Shown: positions 11,251 through 22,161 of the stretch, one piece after another | Position numbering within the stretch: the stretch's first letter is position 1 | Layout: every line of letters begins with the position of its first letter | NCBI GenBank assembly: GCA_016169945.1 | Contig: JADLSH010000257.1 | Span: 535,001 to 599,000, forward strand | Reading direction: 5' to 3' | DNA length: 64,000 nucleotides | From: Trachythela sp. YZ-2020 | Lineage: Eukaryota; Cnidaria; Anthozoa; Malacalcyonacea; Clavulariidae | Program-made: the position numbers and the translations under genes | Notes under the pieces: model-generated | Database searches by the model: none | Seen by the model: the letters and a program-made list of their open reading frames with translations, nothing else | Told to the model about the DNA's origin: nothing

Positions 11251-12638
11251 CGAATTTTTAATCAGCAGTAATACTTCTGTATGTCAGGATTCTCTGGTAA
11301 CACGCAACCGCCGCCAACCGGCCGTATATTTCTTTTATTGTTTGTACAAAATGGCAAAATAGTGATAAGGGTTGTACTTTTAACTGTAAAATTATCAATT
11401 GCCCGACTATATAAAGTAGGTATGTTGTTTTGTGCTCTTGTAGCTTTGATTTACTCTAAAATTCAATCTTAGACGTCTCACAAACCGTTTCAAAATTGTC
11501 ATAAAACTTCAACTGTTTTTTTAACAGTATTTTTATACTATGAAGTTTTTGAGATTAAATATGTTGTTTCTTATTCTATAACGTATTTGAATTAATATTA
11601 AAACACTTTTTAAGATTAATCAATGATGTCAATTGACCACACAGGATGAACTACGCGTTTTGAAAACCGCAAACTATAGAGTATAGGGCATGCCAATTGA
11701 CGGCAAAACTGCAAAAGCAAGTATGCAAAATAGACACTTACCCGTTTAAAACGCTTTAAAACTCGAAAACCTTGTCCTTTCTCGGTCTTTTGACTGATTC
11801 TTTTCCTCTACAAAATTTTCATTTATCTTATTTTGAATTTTCATTTATCTTATTTCTCTGTATTATTTCCCGACTCCTGAGTACAAAACAACGTTTCTCT
11901 GGGCCTAAACTCGCGCATGCGCATAAAGTAGAAAACCGTCCATGACCGTCCATGACGTAGGGTCCATGGCATCGCGGCGGACGACTTTCGATTCCGCTAT
12001 GTTGTCACATACCCGGGTGTAAATATCCGAGCGGAATTAGGGATTAGACAATGCGACAAGTGCTATAAGGCAAGACATGCAAAAAATATATAAAAATATT
12101 ATGTAGTCCTATTGTAGACACATCTCCACGGGCGGCCGTCAAAACTTAGTGCATAAAATACACCTGCAAATTAAAACAAATGTATCAGCCCAACGGATCT
12201 GATACTTCGGATATTAGTAGATCAATTCCAGGGCTTTAAAACAAGATCAGTGCTGGCTCCAAACGTATTGTATTTTTCTGGAAATATCCAATTTGTGTCC
12301 TAAAATTGTGAGTAAAACTAGTGATTGTTAATACTGTATGTATTTCGTTGAACATCCGCTGTGCACGGATGAAAAGTATAGTTGATATATTGCTAGGACT
12401 AGTCTGGTCGAATTCGGAACGGGGATGAATTTAAGCACAATATATTTTCGAAGTGGTCTGAATTTTGGGACAAAGCTAATAATGCACAACTGCGGACAAG
12501 GTCAACAACATTGAATTTGGATTGCATTTCGAAAAACGTCGGAAAGAAACTAAAATGACTTCCGATCCGGTCTCATATTAACAGGCCGTTATGCTGCTCA
12601 TTCAAATGTACATACTAAAACCAATATTTTTAATCTAG
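11251..12638. other. Intergenic or intronic sequence
   Basis: No exon recognised. Near 12010-12045 the words CCCGGGTGTAA and CCGAGCGGAATTAG match part of the palindromic repeat at 59465-59510. Confidence 0.45.
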
Positions 12639-12812
12639 AAAGAGAATCCTGGTAAAAGGAACAAGAAGAAAGCTGAAACACCTGCACAACGTGAGCCAAC
12701 GCCAGCTCCTGCCACTGAGGTTCAAATGTCACCTGAAGTTGAAGCCTTTGTTAATGAGATTAGTGAACAAGGCGATAGAGTTCCCCAGCTTAAGAGCAGC
12801 GGAGCTAACAAG
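12639..12812 (+). CDS. EPRS1: EPRS-like exon: linker and first half of WHEP domain
   Basis: After a TAATCTAG acceptor, the frame reads a lysine/proline linker (KENPGKRNKKKAETP) and then EAFVNEISEQGDRVPQLKSS. That is the first helix and turn of a WHEP-TRS domain (E-QGD-VR-LK pattern), the linker repeat of glutamyl-prolyl tRNA synthetase. The second half of the same domain starts at 14099. In the bifunctional enzyme this linker joins the GluRS and ProRS halves in the cytosol and binds RNA or partners. The exon end is odd: the codon AAG for the expected K is followed by TTATAT, so no GT donor sits at the right phase. With the GT one base earlier, the frame is lost on joining the next exon. No GluRS exons were found upstream. 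It may be a decayed partial copy. Confidence 0.65.
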
Positions 12813-13130
12813 TTATATGCTTCAGAATTCAGTAATTGCGCATATTTTTTATGTTCACACAAAACTGAGCAAACTAAACTAACTTTATTTATACTGGACA
12901 GCTCTATAAAGTGTTAACTGTTCTCTCTATAGGTGCAGTAAATGCAAACCCTTACTTTTCCAGTGTTACTACAAGAGGAAACCGGAGTTCACGGAGATAA
13001 CCTCTGGTGTTTGCTAAAGAACTCTTCTTACATGAGGCGAAATTATAATCAGAAAAATACATAATGCAGAAATGGAACCCTTGTGACAGAGGTGAAAAGC
13101 ACAATATATATATGTTGTTTACCGGTTGCG

Positions 13131-13233
13131 AGGTCCGGATGAGAAAAACTGTGTCCGAGGTCTTGAAAACGGCCCGAGCCCGGAGGGCGAGGGACGTTTT
13201 CAAGACCGAGGGCACAGTTTTTCTCATCCGGAC
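13131..13233. repeat. Palindromic element with long perfect arms
   Basis: GGTCCGGATGAGAAAAACTG near 13132 is mirrored by CAGTTTTTCTCATCCGGACC near 13214. The arms continue through the GAGGTCTTGAAAACG and CGTTTTCAAGACC words to a small GC-rich loop. It lies in the presumed EPRS-like intron. Similar GC-rich-loop palindromes occur at 18079, 56820 and 59470. Confidence 0.85.
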
Positions 13234-13694
13234 CTACGCTGCCGATAAATAACGTGTTTATTTTTTATCATATGTAAAATTTAAGAATATTAAAATTGAA
13301 AATTCCAGTGTACCGAAATATTTTGAGATCAGTGCAATTGTGAAATAAAAGCGAGGCTGACAAAACTTGAACGTTGAAAGAAAACACGAAGATGAAAACT
13401 AGCAAGAAACTCACAAAAAAAACATAGTTTCTGTAGAGTTGATGCAATTCATTTTTGTACTCTAACCATCGTTAGGCTAGCTTTTTGAACTTTTTGGGTA
13501 AATTTTTTAATCTAAAAATTGTTTCACTCGCGTAATCCAGAGCGGGCCGGATGAGTTTCAGAGCGAGCCGGATGCAAAAATCCGGACCGCTCTGAAACGC
13601 TCGCTAGCCAATCAGATTGCTTTATTTTCATAGATAAAAAATAAGAGAAAGAAAGCCACCAACAATACCAAAATATTTTCTTTCATATTTCTTT

Positions 13695-14095
13695 ACAGTC
13701 AAAATACAAGATCCTTCCCACTTCCGCTTCTGTAGTCTGTAATGTATTTCTGTAATACCGGTTAATTACCTGTCAATCACAGAAGCGCTTTCACAAATAC
13801 AGTAGCAGTTACAGAAGCACGGTAAATTCAAATTGTAGCAAGTTCAAATTACTGATCATTTAATGTACTGTACAAAACAAAACAAATTCGCTGTACAAAG
13901 CAAAACAAAACAAAAAAATTCGCTGTACAAAACAAATTCGGTTTGCTGTTTACAAAGCAGTAAATCTTCTAGCGGTAAGTCACACCACGCGCTTCTGTAA
14001 CTGCTACTGTATTTGTGAAAGCGCTTCTGTGATTGACAGGTATTAATCGGTATTACAGAATTACATTGCGGAAGTGGGTCTTGTATTTTGACTGT
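13695..14095. mobile_element. 400 bp MITE with about 110 bp inverted ends
   Basis: Ends read TA-CAGTCAAAATACAAG and CTTGTATTTTGACTG-TA, an inverted match with TA on both sides. The inversion continues through CCGGTTAATTACCTGTCAAT, CAGAAGCGCTTTCACAAATA and CAGTAGCAGTTACAGAAGC. The centre contains repeated TGTACAAA words. The right end stops 2 bp before the AG acceptor of the next EPRS-like exon. Confidence 0.9.
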
Positions 14096-14098
14096 AAG

Positions 14099-14332
14099 GA
14101 GCAAGTCACTGCCGAAGTTAATGTGATTTTTAACTTGAAGGCTCCGTATAAAACTTTGACTGGAAAAGATTTAAAACCTCCGAACAGCGGAGAGAAGAAA
14201 AAGAAGGACAAAGGGAAGAACCCCCCGGGAAATAAACAAGAAAAGAAACAGGAGAAAAAAATGATAAAAAAGCTGAAAGAAAGAAGAATTAAAAGTCAGT
14301 CAAGACGGGAGGGCAGTCAAGAAAATTACAAG
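14099..14332 (+). CDS. EPRS1: EPRS-like exon: second half of WHEP domain and Lys-rich linker
   Basis: After the TAAG acceptor the frame reads EQVTAEVNVIFNLKAPYKTL and then TGKDLKPP. This is the last helix of a WHEP-TRS domain with its usual LKxxYKxLTG ending. A lysine-rich linker (GEKKKKDKGKNPPGNKQEKK) follows, as before the ProRS half of EPRS. The length is 234 bp, an exact number of codons, and it ends at AAG before a GTTAGT donor. The acceptor now has MITE sequence in place of the native pyrimidine tract. The phase agrees with neither the visible preceding exon (one-base conflict) nor the next one (needs a two-base carry), so a small exon may be missing from my model or the copy may be dead. 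Confidence 0.68.
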
Positions 14333-14774
14333 GTTAGTTTTCCAGCTAATGTTAATTTTAAGAATTTCTTTCAGTAGATTGATAGGTTTCAGTAAGCGTT
14401 ACAGGGCAGCAGATAGTGGCAAAGAGGGCTCATTAATATAGCAGCAAGCAAGATTCATAACTTGAATTGTACTTGCAAAAATGCATCGTATTTTAGGTTT
14501 TGCGAGCTAAATATTGTTAAAATGTCAGTATTATATAATGCGCCTGCTCATTTTAATGATGCCTGGTGGTCAACTTCAAAACTGTTCACATTGACGGAGC
14601 AAGAAAGTTAACTACATTTCTCAATGTTAATTTTAATCAACATTATTTTCTCTGTCTGATCACTGCAGATTAGCCACCATATGCTGCGTGATAGAGCTTA
14701 TGAGAGTAGTAAGACCTACTTATACATGTAAGGAGCTGGTGAGTTCAATTCTCTAAATTTTGTGTTTAAATTAG

Positions 14775-14826
14775 ACTCGGTCTGGAAGCGAAGAAAGAAG
14801 AAAATCTTGCAGAATGGTACTCACAG
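14775..14826 (+). CDS. EPRS1: EPRS-like exon: start of ProRS half
   Basis: After a TTAAATTAG acceptor, 52 bp read LGLEAKKEENLAEWYSQ and end CACAG before GTACAG. From family knowledge, LGLEAKKxENLxxWYSQ is the conserved entry into the prolyl-tRNA synthetase catalytic half of EPRS. It directly follows the Lys-rich linker in the known protein, which agrees with the exon order here. The rest of ProRS (class II motifs 1-3 and anticodon domain) was not found downstream in the window. Either the next intron is very long or the copy is truncated. Confidence 0.7.
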
Positions 14827-17389
14827 GTACAGTGGTTTCTCACCTTAAAGTAAATTTTGTGCATTTCACTTGACTGAACTTGCGCCTGTTTTCCACTTGA
14901 ACCCCTTCCTACCGAAAGGTAGCGTGTGTTTTGTGTCGTGCACACTTGTGCGAAAGTAAACACCTTGTGTTGTATTTACGAGAACCACTGAGTATTTTTA
15001 CAAATTAAAATACAAAACAACGGTAACTCCGAAAATGAAATATTTAATATTCTTTCTAGCTTCGACTATGTTTTAGTCATCATCAGCAATGATGCTAAAA
15101 ACTCTTTATCGTTTTCACCCTCTGAAAGTCGTTTCATACTGAAAGTCGTTTCATAGTCATAGAGCCGTGAAGCAAAAAATTCGCTTTGACTTGGATGAAA
15201 AGAGAAATATGATGCGGAATCGTGAAATATATGGCACAACAAGAAGTATCAAACCAAGAACAAGGTAACGTTGAGCCCGTTTTCCCCGCGAAGCGAAGCT
15301 AAATAATAGATTGGGCAACTTGATTGATTAGTAAAAAATGATCGGCTTCTGCCTTTTCGTGGCGAATGTTTTCGCTAAGCAATCACATTGCAAATTCACT
15401 TTTTGCCACACTTCGCACGAACAAATTCGCGTAGTGGAAAATCAGTTTTAGATAAGTTTGTTCTAATATATTTTAATGGTTAGTTGCTTGAAACTAGGAG
15501 TTACTATTGCAAGGAATGTGCTGTCTCAAACTCGACGCTCTCACTAGATAGATTGGGATTAAACACTGGGCACACATTTTCTGTTGTTTAAAGCGCCGAT
15601 AGCGCCATAAGGGACCATTCCTTTGCCCTGGAGGGCGCGTGGCCTTTAAGAATCTCTGAAAAATAAACAAAACTAAATATATTTTGAAAGAAGCAATTTA
15701 GTGCAGAGAGATTAACCGAATGGAAACATAACACGCGCGCTGTACAATTTCCGCCTATTTCCCTGCTTACTATTTTAGCTGATTGGAATTTTGAGCAACA
15801 AATCACGCAAAACACTGGGCACGAGTTAACTCTGCGGAAACGCATGCGATATCAAGAATGGCAACCACAACGACAAACAATGTGACTTCAACGCGCAATT
15901 GGTATAGTCACTATATTTTCGAAATAAACTCAGACTATCGCATTCATTGAAAAACCCAATTTGTCAAGAATAATGTGCTGCCTCGCTGTGGCTCGGCAGC
16001 AATATCAACATACTTTTAAAAATATAACTTTTTCTTAAAAAAAATCCTTGAAATAAGTGAAATTCGTATTTCTTTGTAAACTCCTTGCGTATGAAAATTT
16101 GTAACCTACGTCAATACGTCATTGTATTTGTGACGTCATATAATGCGACAAACCGAGTGATTGCACGAATGACAGGCGAACCGAGTTTACTTAGGTTACA
16201 AGAGGAAACTGGAACGAGTGAAAAGCAATGCCTTAAGAATAGTGTGCTGCCTGTAACCAGTCATCGGGATGCAATTCCTTGGTCATCGGTTTGGCGTATT
16301 AGCTGAAATCAATTCGCTGAATATTTCATTTTGTAACAACGTTTTGAAACTACATAGTTATTAGGTTAGAAAAGGCAAGGTGTTGCTGCATGCAAGTATT
16401 TCTATAGTTATCAAAGAATGCTTCGTGACGTACATCAGTTTGATTTTAGTTTCAATAAAGGATTATCTGAAGTGTGTATCCTCACAGTTCTGCTTACACT
16501 TGAAAACAAATTTGCCAAGAATATAATTTTAAAAAACATTTCAATCGCTGATTTAAACTATCATTTCTTTATTGTTTGGCTTAGTATGAAAATTTTTCTA
16601 TATATTACATACACAAATTAAGGCGGGCATGCAAATTCACAGAAAAAATGCAGGACGTTCCAAAGATAGGGCATAATTAAGAAAGGAAAGAGTCAGAGAG
16701 GAACTTTGGGGCTGAGTATAAGTATAAAATATAGGTGTTAATTCCATAGTTTCACACTCTTCTGCAGACTTTCTCTTACTCAATAAATAGTATACAAATA
16801 AGAAAGGAGTCTTGTTGCATTGCTGAAACGGCGGGATTGAGCCTATATATACAATATAATTGTATAAAGAGATGAGATAAAGGTATGTTTCTCCCGGGAA
16901 ATACTAGCGAATGCGGAATTGAAGGTCTCTCTCTATATGTTGGGATTTTTGCTACCACGTTCATAGACTTCATATGAATGGTTCACTGATTCAAACGGTG
17001 ATTAAAGATCGCATACATAGTATTTGAATAGACAATTAATGTATACAATTTCTAAAGCATATGACCACTGATCAGCGTCATATATAATGTATATCATGAC
17101 ATTTCAATGTAGCGAAAGCGCATTTAAATGACACGTTTTGAGCCGCAATAGATTTGGTAAGTTTAATACTTTGCACATATGGTTTGTACATATGAGATCA
17201 TTATTTGTGTCTTAAATTCATGATAATTACCCAAATGATAATTACCATACCAATGGTAAATTATTGACTTGAAATTGAAATTCAAATGTGTCGTATATAT
17301 AACTGCACAGAACAAAAAACCAATGCCAAACATATATTAAAATGTTTTAAATTTTATTCTCAACATAAATATAAACATTCAATTTCAAA
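14827..17389. other. No exon recognised
   Basis: Possible intron of the EPRS-like locus. It contains a hammerhead-like motif at 15058-15086 (separate entry). The short open frames around 16085-16306 and 16418-16621 have no recognised domain or splice context. Confidence 0.4.
15058..15086 (-). ncRNA. Hammerhead-like core motif, degenerate
   Basis: On the minus strand the order is CTGATGA, one base, GACT, a seven-base loop, AGTC, then GAAG. This matches the hammerhead catalytic core (CUGANGA, stem II, GAAA) with a perfect 4 bp stem II and one change in the GAAA. Motifs of this shape are known in terminal repeats of Penelope-like elements. No Penelope coding sequence lies beside it, and stems I and III are not convincing. 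Confidence 0.35.
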
Positions 17390-17545
17390 GATCTTACCAT
17401 CAATGAATTTCCAACGATATTTAATTTCATGTCTTCCTTTAAACGAACAACTTCGACGCCATTTCTCTTCCTATTGTACAACACCTGAACTCCACGGGAT
17501 GCCTGGTTGCACTGCTGATAGACAAAATTCCAGTTTGGTTTAAGA
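17390..17545 (-). CDS. Possible orphan exon, unrecognised
   Basis: A minus-strand segment is open and ends TTGATG before GTAAGA, a good donor. It reads YNRKRNGVEVVRLKEDMKLN towards its end. A TCTATCAG acceptor lies near 17512. The product is not recognised. It also contains an ATGGCGTCG that would open a short frame with an early stop, so it may be a 5' untranslated exon instead. Confidence 0.25.
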
Positions 17546-18078
17546 ATTAAGGAAGTAAATATAACCGTATTGTGGAGGCGACAACCAAAACACGACTGAA
17601 TATATACTACCTGCCTTTTTAGAACACCTTTTTAACTTATAGAGATAATCGCATTAATAATTTAACGATTTAACTATAGAATGTAATACATTAACAAATG
17701 CTCAATAAATTAATTGGAATATTTGTATCTGTGCATGACAAGGAGGTAGACGCTTATTGCTACCTTGTCGGGTTAAAGAGTTACTTCAAAATGGTGTTTC
17801 ATAATAAATGAGTGTAACCAAAAAGAGCAACTTAGTTTCCAGCTTGGGAAATCTTACTGAATTTATTCTCAAACTTTTCCGGCTATTCACTGAAAAGGTA
17901 ATTATAATACGTATATACATTAAATATAATACATGAAGTCCTTACCTTAATTCTAAGTGTACACCAGGCGATATATTTTGGGTATATTGCCTTAAATATC
18001 GATTAACTCACTATATATAGGTTTGACCATGGGTTATAGGCATGACCAAAGCTTTGAATATTTAACAATTATTTACCG
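17546..18078. other. Non-coding
   Basis: AT-rich, no gene or repeat recognised. Confidence 0.5.
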
Positions 18079-18152
18079 AAGTCGTGGTGATTATTGGTGA
18101 ATATTCACCGAGACGAAGTCGAGGTGGATATTCACCGATAATCACCGAGACT
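18079..18152. repeat. Palindromic element with GACGAAGTC loop
   Basis: GGTGATTATTGGTGAATATT is mirrored by ATATTCACCGATAATCACC around a GAGACGAAGTCGAGG centre. It is a short, strongly foldable palindrome of the same style as those at 13131, 56820 and 59470. Confidence 0.85.
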
Positions 18153-19710
18153 GACGTAAATGATTGTTTTAGTATAATTTCAGTAGTTAAATAAGCATAA
18201 AATTAAATATAACAACATGCGCTTCCGTTATGAATATAATTTACTTCCTTTTTAAACACGTAATGATACTAAAATACTCCGGAAATTCGTTAAAACAACA
18301 AGTCTCAATGGCCGAATGGCGCTGAAAATGCTTAAAATTTACAAGAAAGATCATGCAGGATATAAATCAAACAATTTAAAACGTTTAAGAAAAGTTAATT
18401 GTTGTCATGTTCATGTTAAATGTGAATGAACGTCCTTGGCAAGTGCAATTTGCCGCTCTTTGCTTGCCACTCGTAAGTTTTAAGTTTGTCAAACAAATTG
18501 TTTAATGTTAACAAATTAGTTGCAAAACACTTCTTACCTTTAAAAAGCTTAAAGTGGAAGTCAAGTCCGTTCTGCGCATCTGTTCTGCGCATTGTTTACA
18601 TCCTTTGTTTTGATACACTATGTCTTACATGAAACCTTTGCCTCTTGTTGTTCTCCCGACTTTGTGTGTGGTCCTTTTACAATATACTTACAGTATTTTT
18701 TTACCTGCTTCATGGGAAGTAAAACGAAATGCCACCTTTCCTCGCTAAACACAAAAAAGCCATGCCGCATTATACAACAATAGACGAAAGTCGAAGCATA
18801 GTAGATGAAATCGAGCGCAGTCAAATCGAGGACATTGCACAAGTTCCCAATGTGGATATAAACATGGCAGTATGTTCATGTCATGGAATGTGTTTGCGGG
18901 AAAAGGGAAGAAATGCTTGTCCTTGTAAAGAAAAGGGCAGTATTGCTCTTCCGTTTGTCACCCAGACAGAAGTTCGTGTTTGAATCGACGGAATCTACAA
19001 GAAAGCGACACCAATTCATTCGAAACATCTGAAAGTGTCAAAGTGAAACGCAGGTACATATTATAATAAAATGTAAAAAATGTAAGTGTTGCCGAATTTT
19101 AGTTGTTAAAATATTTATGTGAAATTACTGTGGAAATGCGACAGGGAGAGCCAGAGGTCATGGGAGAGGCCGTGGGGGATTTGTGTGTGGAGGAAAACGC
19201 CGAAAAACGTCTTCTGACCCACGAGCAGCGTCTGCAGGTAGCATACATTTCAAATCATCCATTTGTTTCCCTATAAATTTAGTAGCTACAGTTTATAAAT
19301 TGGCAATGTACCTGTACTTGTACATGTGATTAATTTCAATATATGCATATATATGTAATATGTGTTGAAGATAACATAGTATTTTGTCGAGATGGCATTT
19401 TTAATAGTTGTATATCATTTTTTCACTACAGTATATAGTTTTGTTTCAAGTGACTGTGTCTACTCACTGTGTAAACACACTCTATACCCACTGATCAAAT
19501 TGATGGTGTAAGATCCCCAGTCTGTACATGTATTTTAATGTTTATAGGGTGTGTTGGTGTTCACATCCCTGATTCAATGGTGTGTCAAACTAAAGACTTT
19601 TTGCACATCAACAAGTTACATACTATTTCCCCTTTGCTTCAGCTAATAGCTTAAGTTGAAGCTAGTAAGGCTCCTATTGTGAGACATCAGTGGCTATGGT
19701 GAGTTAAAGT

Positions 19711-19900
19711 GCTTATGAACGCAAAATGGGTTTTTATTGATTCGGATAAGCGTAAAAAGTTAGTTAGTAAGTTCTAGATTAGTTTTTGGCTTAGACTTTT
19801 AGTTTCGGAGATATAAAGGCTCAAACAGGCAAATTTTGCCATTTTCTGAAAAAAAGTAGCGCGACCAAAATATCACCAAGGGGCCTGGATCCCAGGAACC
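19711..19900 (+). repeat. Repeat paired with 23867-24040
   Basis: The words CATAAG/AACGCAAAATGGGTTTTTAT, AACTAATCTAGAAC and TTTCGGAGATATAAAGGCTC occur here and inverted at 23867-24040. The two copies lie symmetrically inside the 18.2-26.9 kb region. Confidence 0.8.
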
Positions 19901-21050
19901 CAACTTTGATAAACAACTGAGAAATATATGGCGGAGATATCGATATCTTGTTTTTTTTTGGCATATTTTGTCTAAACGATGTTTCGTTTGTGCGTGATCT
20001 TACACAGAAAGTACCAACAGTAATATATCTAGCTATCTGACACCTTTTTTGGATGATAAATCACCTATTGCGGCTTTAAACCGATAGAAAAGAGGGCACC
20101 GAAACTCATCGATCTGACTCGTCTGAGACATTTGGTGGCAAATACAGGCCATAGTTATCGACCTATAAGCAAAGACAAATGTACCCAGTTGTCCCAACAT
20201 AGGACAGGAATCAACATACAGGTAAGCTGTGATTTTAACAAATGCAATGATGTCTATTCGCGCGTATGAACTTTGGATATTTAACGTTGAATCATGTCAC
20301 CTAAATGTGCATATTATTTGCTTAGTATACAATGTCATTGAAGCCAGTATGGATGAAAGGTTCTGCGCCGGACATGTCCGGTGTACAACGGTGTTTGTTG
20401 ACGCACAAATCGATCGAAGTGCTTCTACCTCTGAGAGATTACATACTGCTGTTATAGAATAATATATCATATATGTTTCAATGTGGAAATTATCACAACT
20501 TTAATGCCTTTATGGTATTTAACTAATATAAATTAATAGGCCATTCTACTTTTAGACTTCAACCTACTTTATATGTGGACTTTCAGTGTCTTGTATTATC
20601 CTATACATGTGGTCAATGTCACATGTTTTATATGACAGTGAGATACTGATGATATATGTTAGTTGATACATGTATTTGGCACAAAGTTGATCACCAAGTG
20701 CTGCACTGTCCCACTAGTGGAACCACCTTAACCCGAGTATCAGGCATTTCTGCAGTTAGGCCTTGGTCCCTAAGCCACCTATGTTGAAGAACCTTAGGGA
20801 GGCTAACAGAAAATTCCCTAAATAGAGAGATACACTTCAACATTGTATAGCCCATTAAACTATTTGTTTGTGATTTCATCTAGATTATCAGTGAAGTAAA
20901 CTGGAACCATCAGTGAAAGATGAATTAACATTTTTAATTAAATATTTATTAAACATCTTTATCAATATATGTTGCAGTGCGACTCTGTTGTCTCTTGGGG
21001 GCAAGTTCACTTTTAATAGCTCAGCCCCTTGATCGATTGGATTGGCTTAA

Positions 21051-21107
21051 CCCATTAATTGGCAAATTTTAATCATCAGTGGTAGAGTACTGCCAATTAA
21101 TGGGTTA
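21051..21107. repeat. Short palindrome TTAACCCATTAATTGGCA
   Basis: TTAACCCATTAATTGGCA is mirrored by TGCCAATTAATGGGTTAA. It is a minimal version of the elements at 24881-24976 and 25011-25440. Confidence 0.8.
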
Positions 21108-21662
21108 ACTGCGCTTGATTGGATTGGCTAAACTTTAGCTGCTTTTTGGGTAATGGGTTACCTAGAAAAGAGCCAGACTCCCACTATGGAAGAACTTTAC
21201 CCATCTGGAAGGAGAGATTCCACTTCTAAAATGTGCAAGGACATCTGGTAGGGGAGGGGGTCAACATTCATTTTCCTCCATGGGGAGGAAGTCGGTTTAC
21301 CTGCACAGAGAAGCACCTTTCCGAGTTACTTAAATCAGCTATGTGGGCATGCCAAGAAAGTTGGATGTGTGTACACTATGAGTAAAGCATATACATCACT
21401 CTCACACCACACATCTTACATCTAATGTGAAAGTTGAAGCATGTTTGCTCTGCCCACACAGGCAAAGCTACTGTAATCGATAGTATGAAGTTTTACAGAT
21501 CACATACTGGCCTTATGGCTTATTAAATTAGATATGTTTCCCCCACTAAAACATTCTCAAAAGATGAATATTATTCTAAGCCTATTTATGTGGCAATTAA
21601 TGTTTAGTGTCGTCACAATAATTCCATATATATATATATATAGTTTTTCGCTTACCTCAAAA

Positions 21663-21716
21663 CTTGTCTGCAACAGGCTGTTTCATCTGTAAAAGAATCA
21701 TCAGGCAGTTTACAAG
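21663..21716 (-). ncRNA. Hammerhead ribozyme-like motif in Penelope 3' flank, copy 1
   Basis: Read 5'-3' on the minus strand from 21716: CTTGT, AAA, CTGC form one strand of stem I; the core CTGATGA; a stem-loop TTCT-TTTAC-AGAT; GAA; ACA-GCC-TGT as a minimal stem III; T at the expected cleavage position; then GCAG and ACAAG, which pair exactly with CTGC and CTTGT. All conserved core bases (CUGANGA, GAAA, U before the cleaved base) are present. The only weak point is a T-T opposition at the base of stem II. It lies just downstream of the Penelope GIY-YIG relic at 21737-22009. Short-stem-III hammerheads are known from Penelope-like elements. Self-cleavage itself is inferred. Confidence 0.65.
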
Positions 21717-21736
21717 TATCGAAAAGAAATGACCGC

Positions 21737-22009
21737 TTATATGCTTCCTGCCGGGGCGTGGGAGTGTGTGTGGGAGACAATGTGTGCATGCATGGCTTTG
21801 TTTGCGTTGTTTACGCGAAATTTGTTGCGATGACGGCATCGTGAAATTATTTCAGCTCTTTTGTTGAGTAAACAATCCTTGTTTTTTTCTTTCAAAATAC
21901 AAAATTTTTCTTCTAAACATAAATTGCATCGTTTTGATCCTCCCGTATACGAAATAGAATGTTTTAAAATTTGCCAATTAATACTGAAATCCTTATTGTT
22001 TTCTTTCAA
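21737..22009 (-). pseudogene. Penelope-like element, GIY-YIG tail
   Basis: The minus frame reads DFSINWQILKHSISYTGGSK, then CNLCLEEKFCILK and NKRAEIISRCRHRNKF. This is the C-terminal part of the GIY-YIG endonuclease domain that closes Penelope-like retrotransposon proteins: a W...Y...CxxC-E-K region, then the NKRxEIxxxCRH ending. The reverse transcriptase and the GIY-YIG core are missing, so the copy is strongly 5' truncated. The same family is represented at 62205-62842 and 63118-63400. Confidence 0.75.
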
Positions 22010-22096
22010 TGTCCAATTGTTGTATATATATATATATATATGAACTTGTTGTATTGATTTCTTCAGACATAAAATTAACTATTTATTTGTTAATAT

Positions 22097-22131
22097 CCAA
22101 ACGTTTCGCCGGTCAAGGCTTCTTCAGTGGA
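22097..22131 (-). ncRNA. Hammerhead-like motif downstream of second Penelope relic
   Basis: On the minus strand: TCCA, CTGAAGA, A, GCC, TTGACC, GGC, GAAA, CGTT, TGGA. CTGAAGA fits CUGANGA, GCC/GGC makes stem II, and TCCA/TGGA could make stem I. Stem III is too short to be sure and one extra base follows the core. It lies 3' of the GIY-YIG coding relic at 22484-23178, with a MITE in between. Confidence 0.4.
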
Positions 22132-22161
22132 ATGGTTAGTAGCAATATTAAGATCCTAGTG

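Noticed and set aside
16085..16306. 73-codon plus-strand frame downstream of the EPRS-like exons
   Set aside because: It does not match ProRS sequence and has no splice acceptor in phase.
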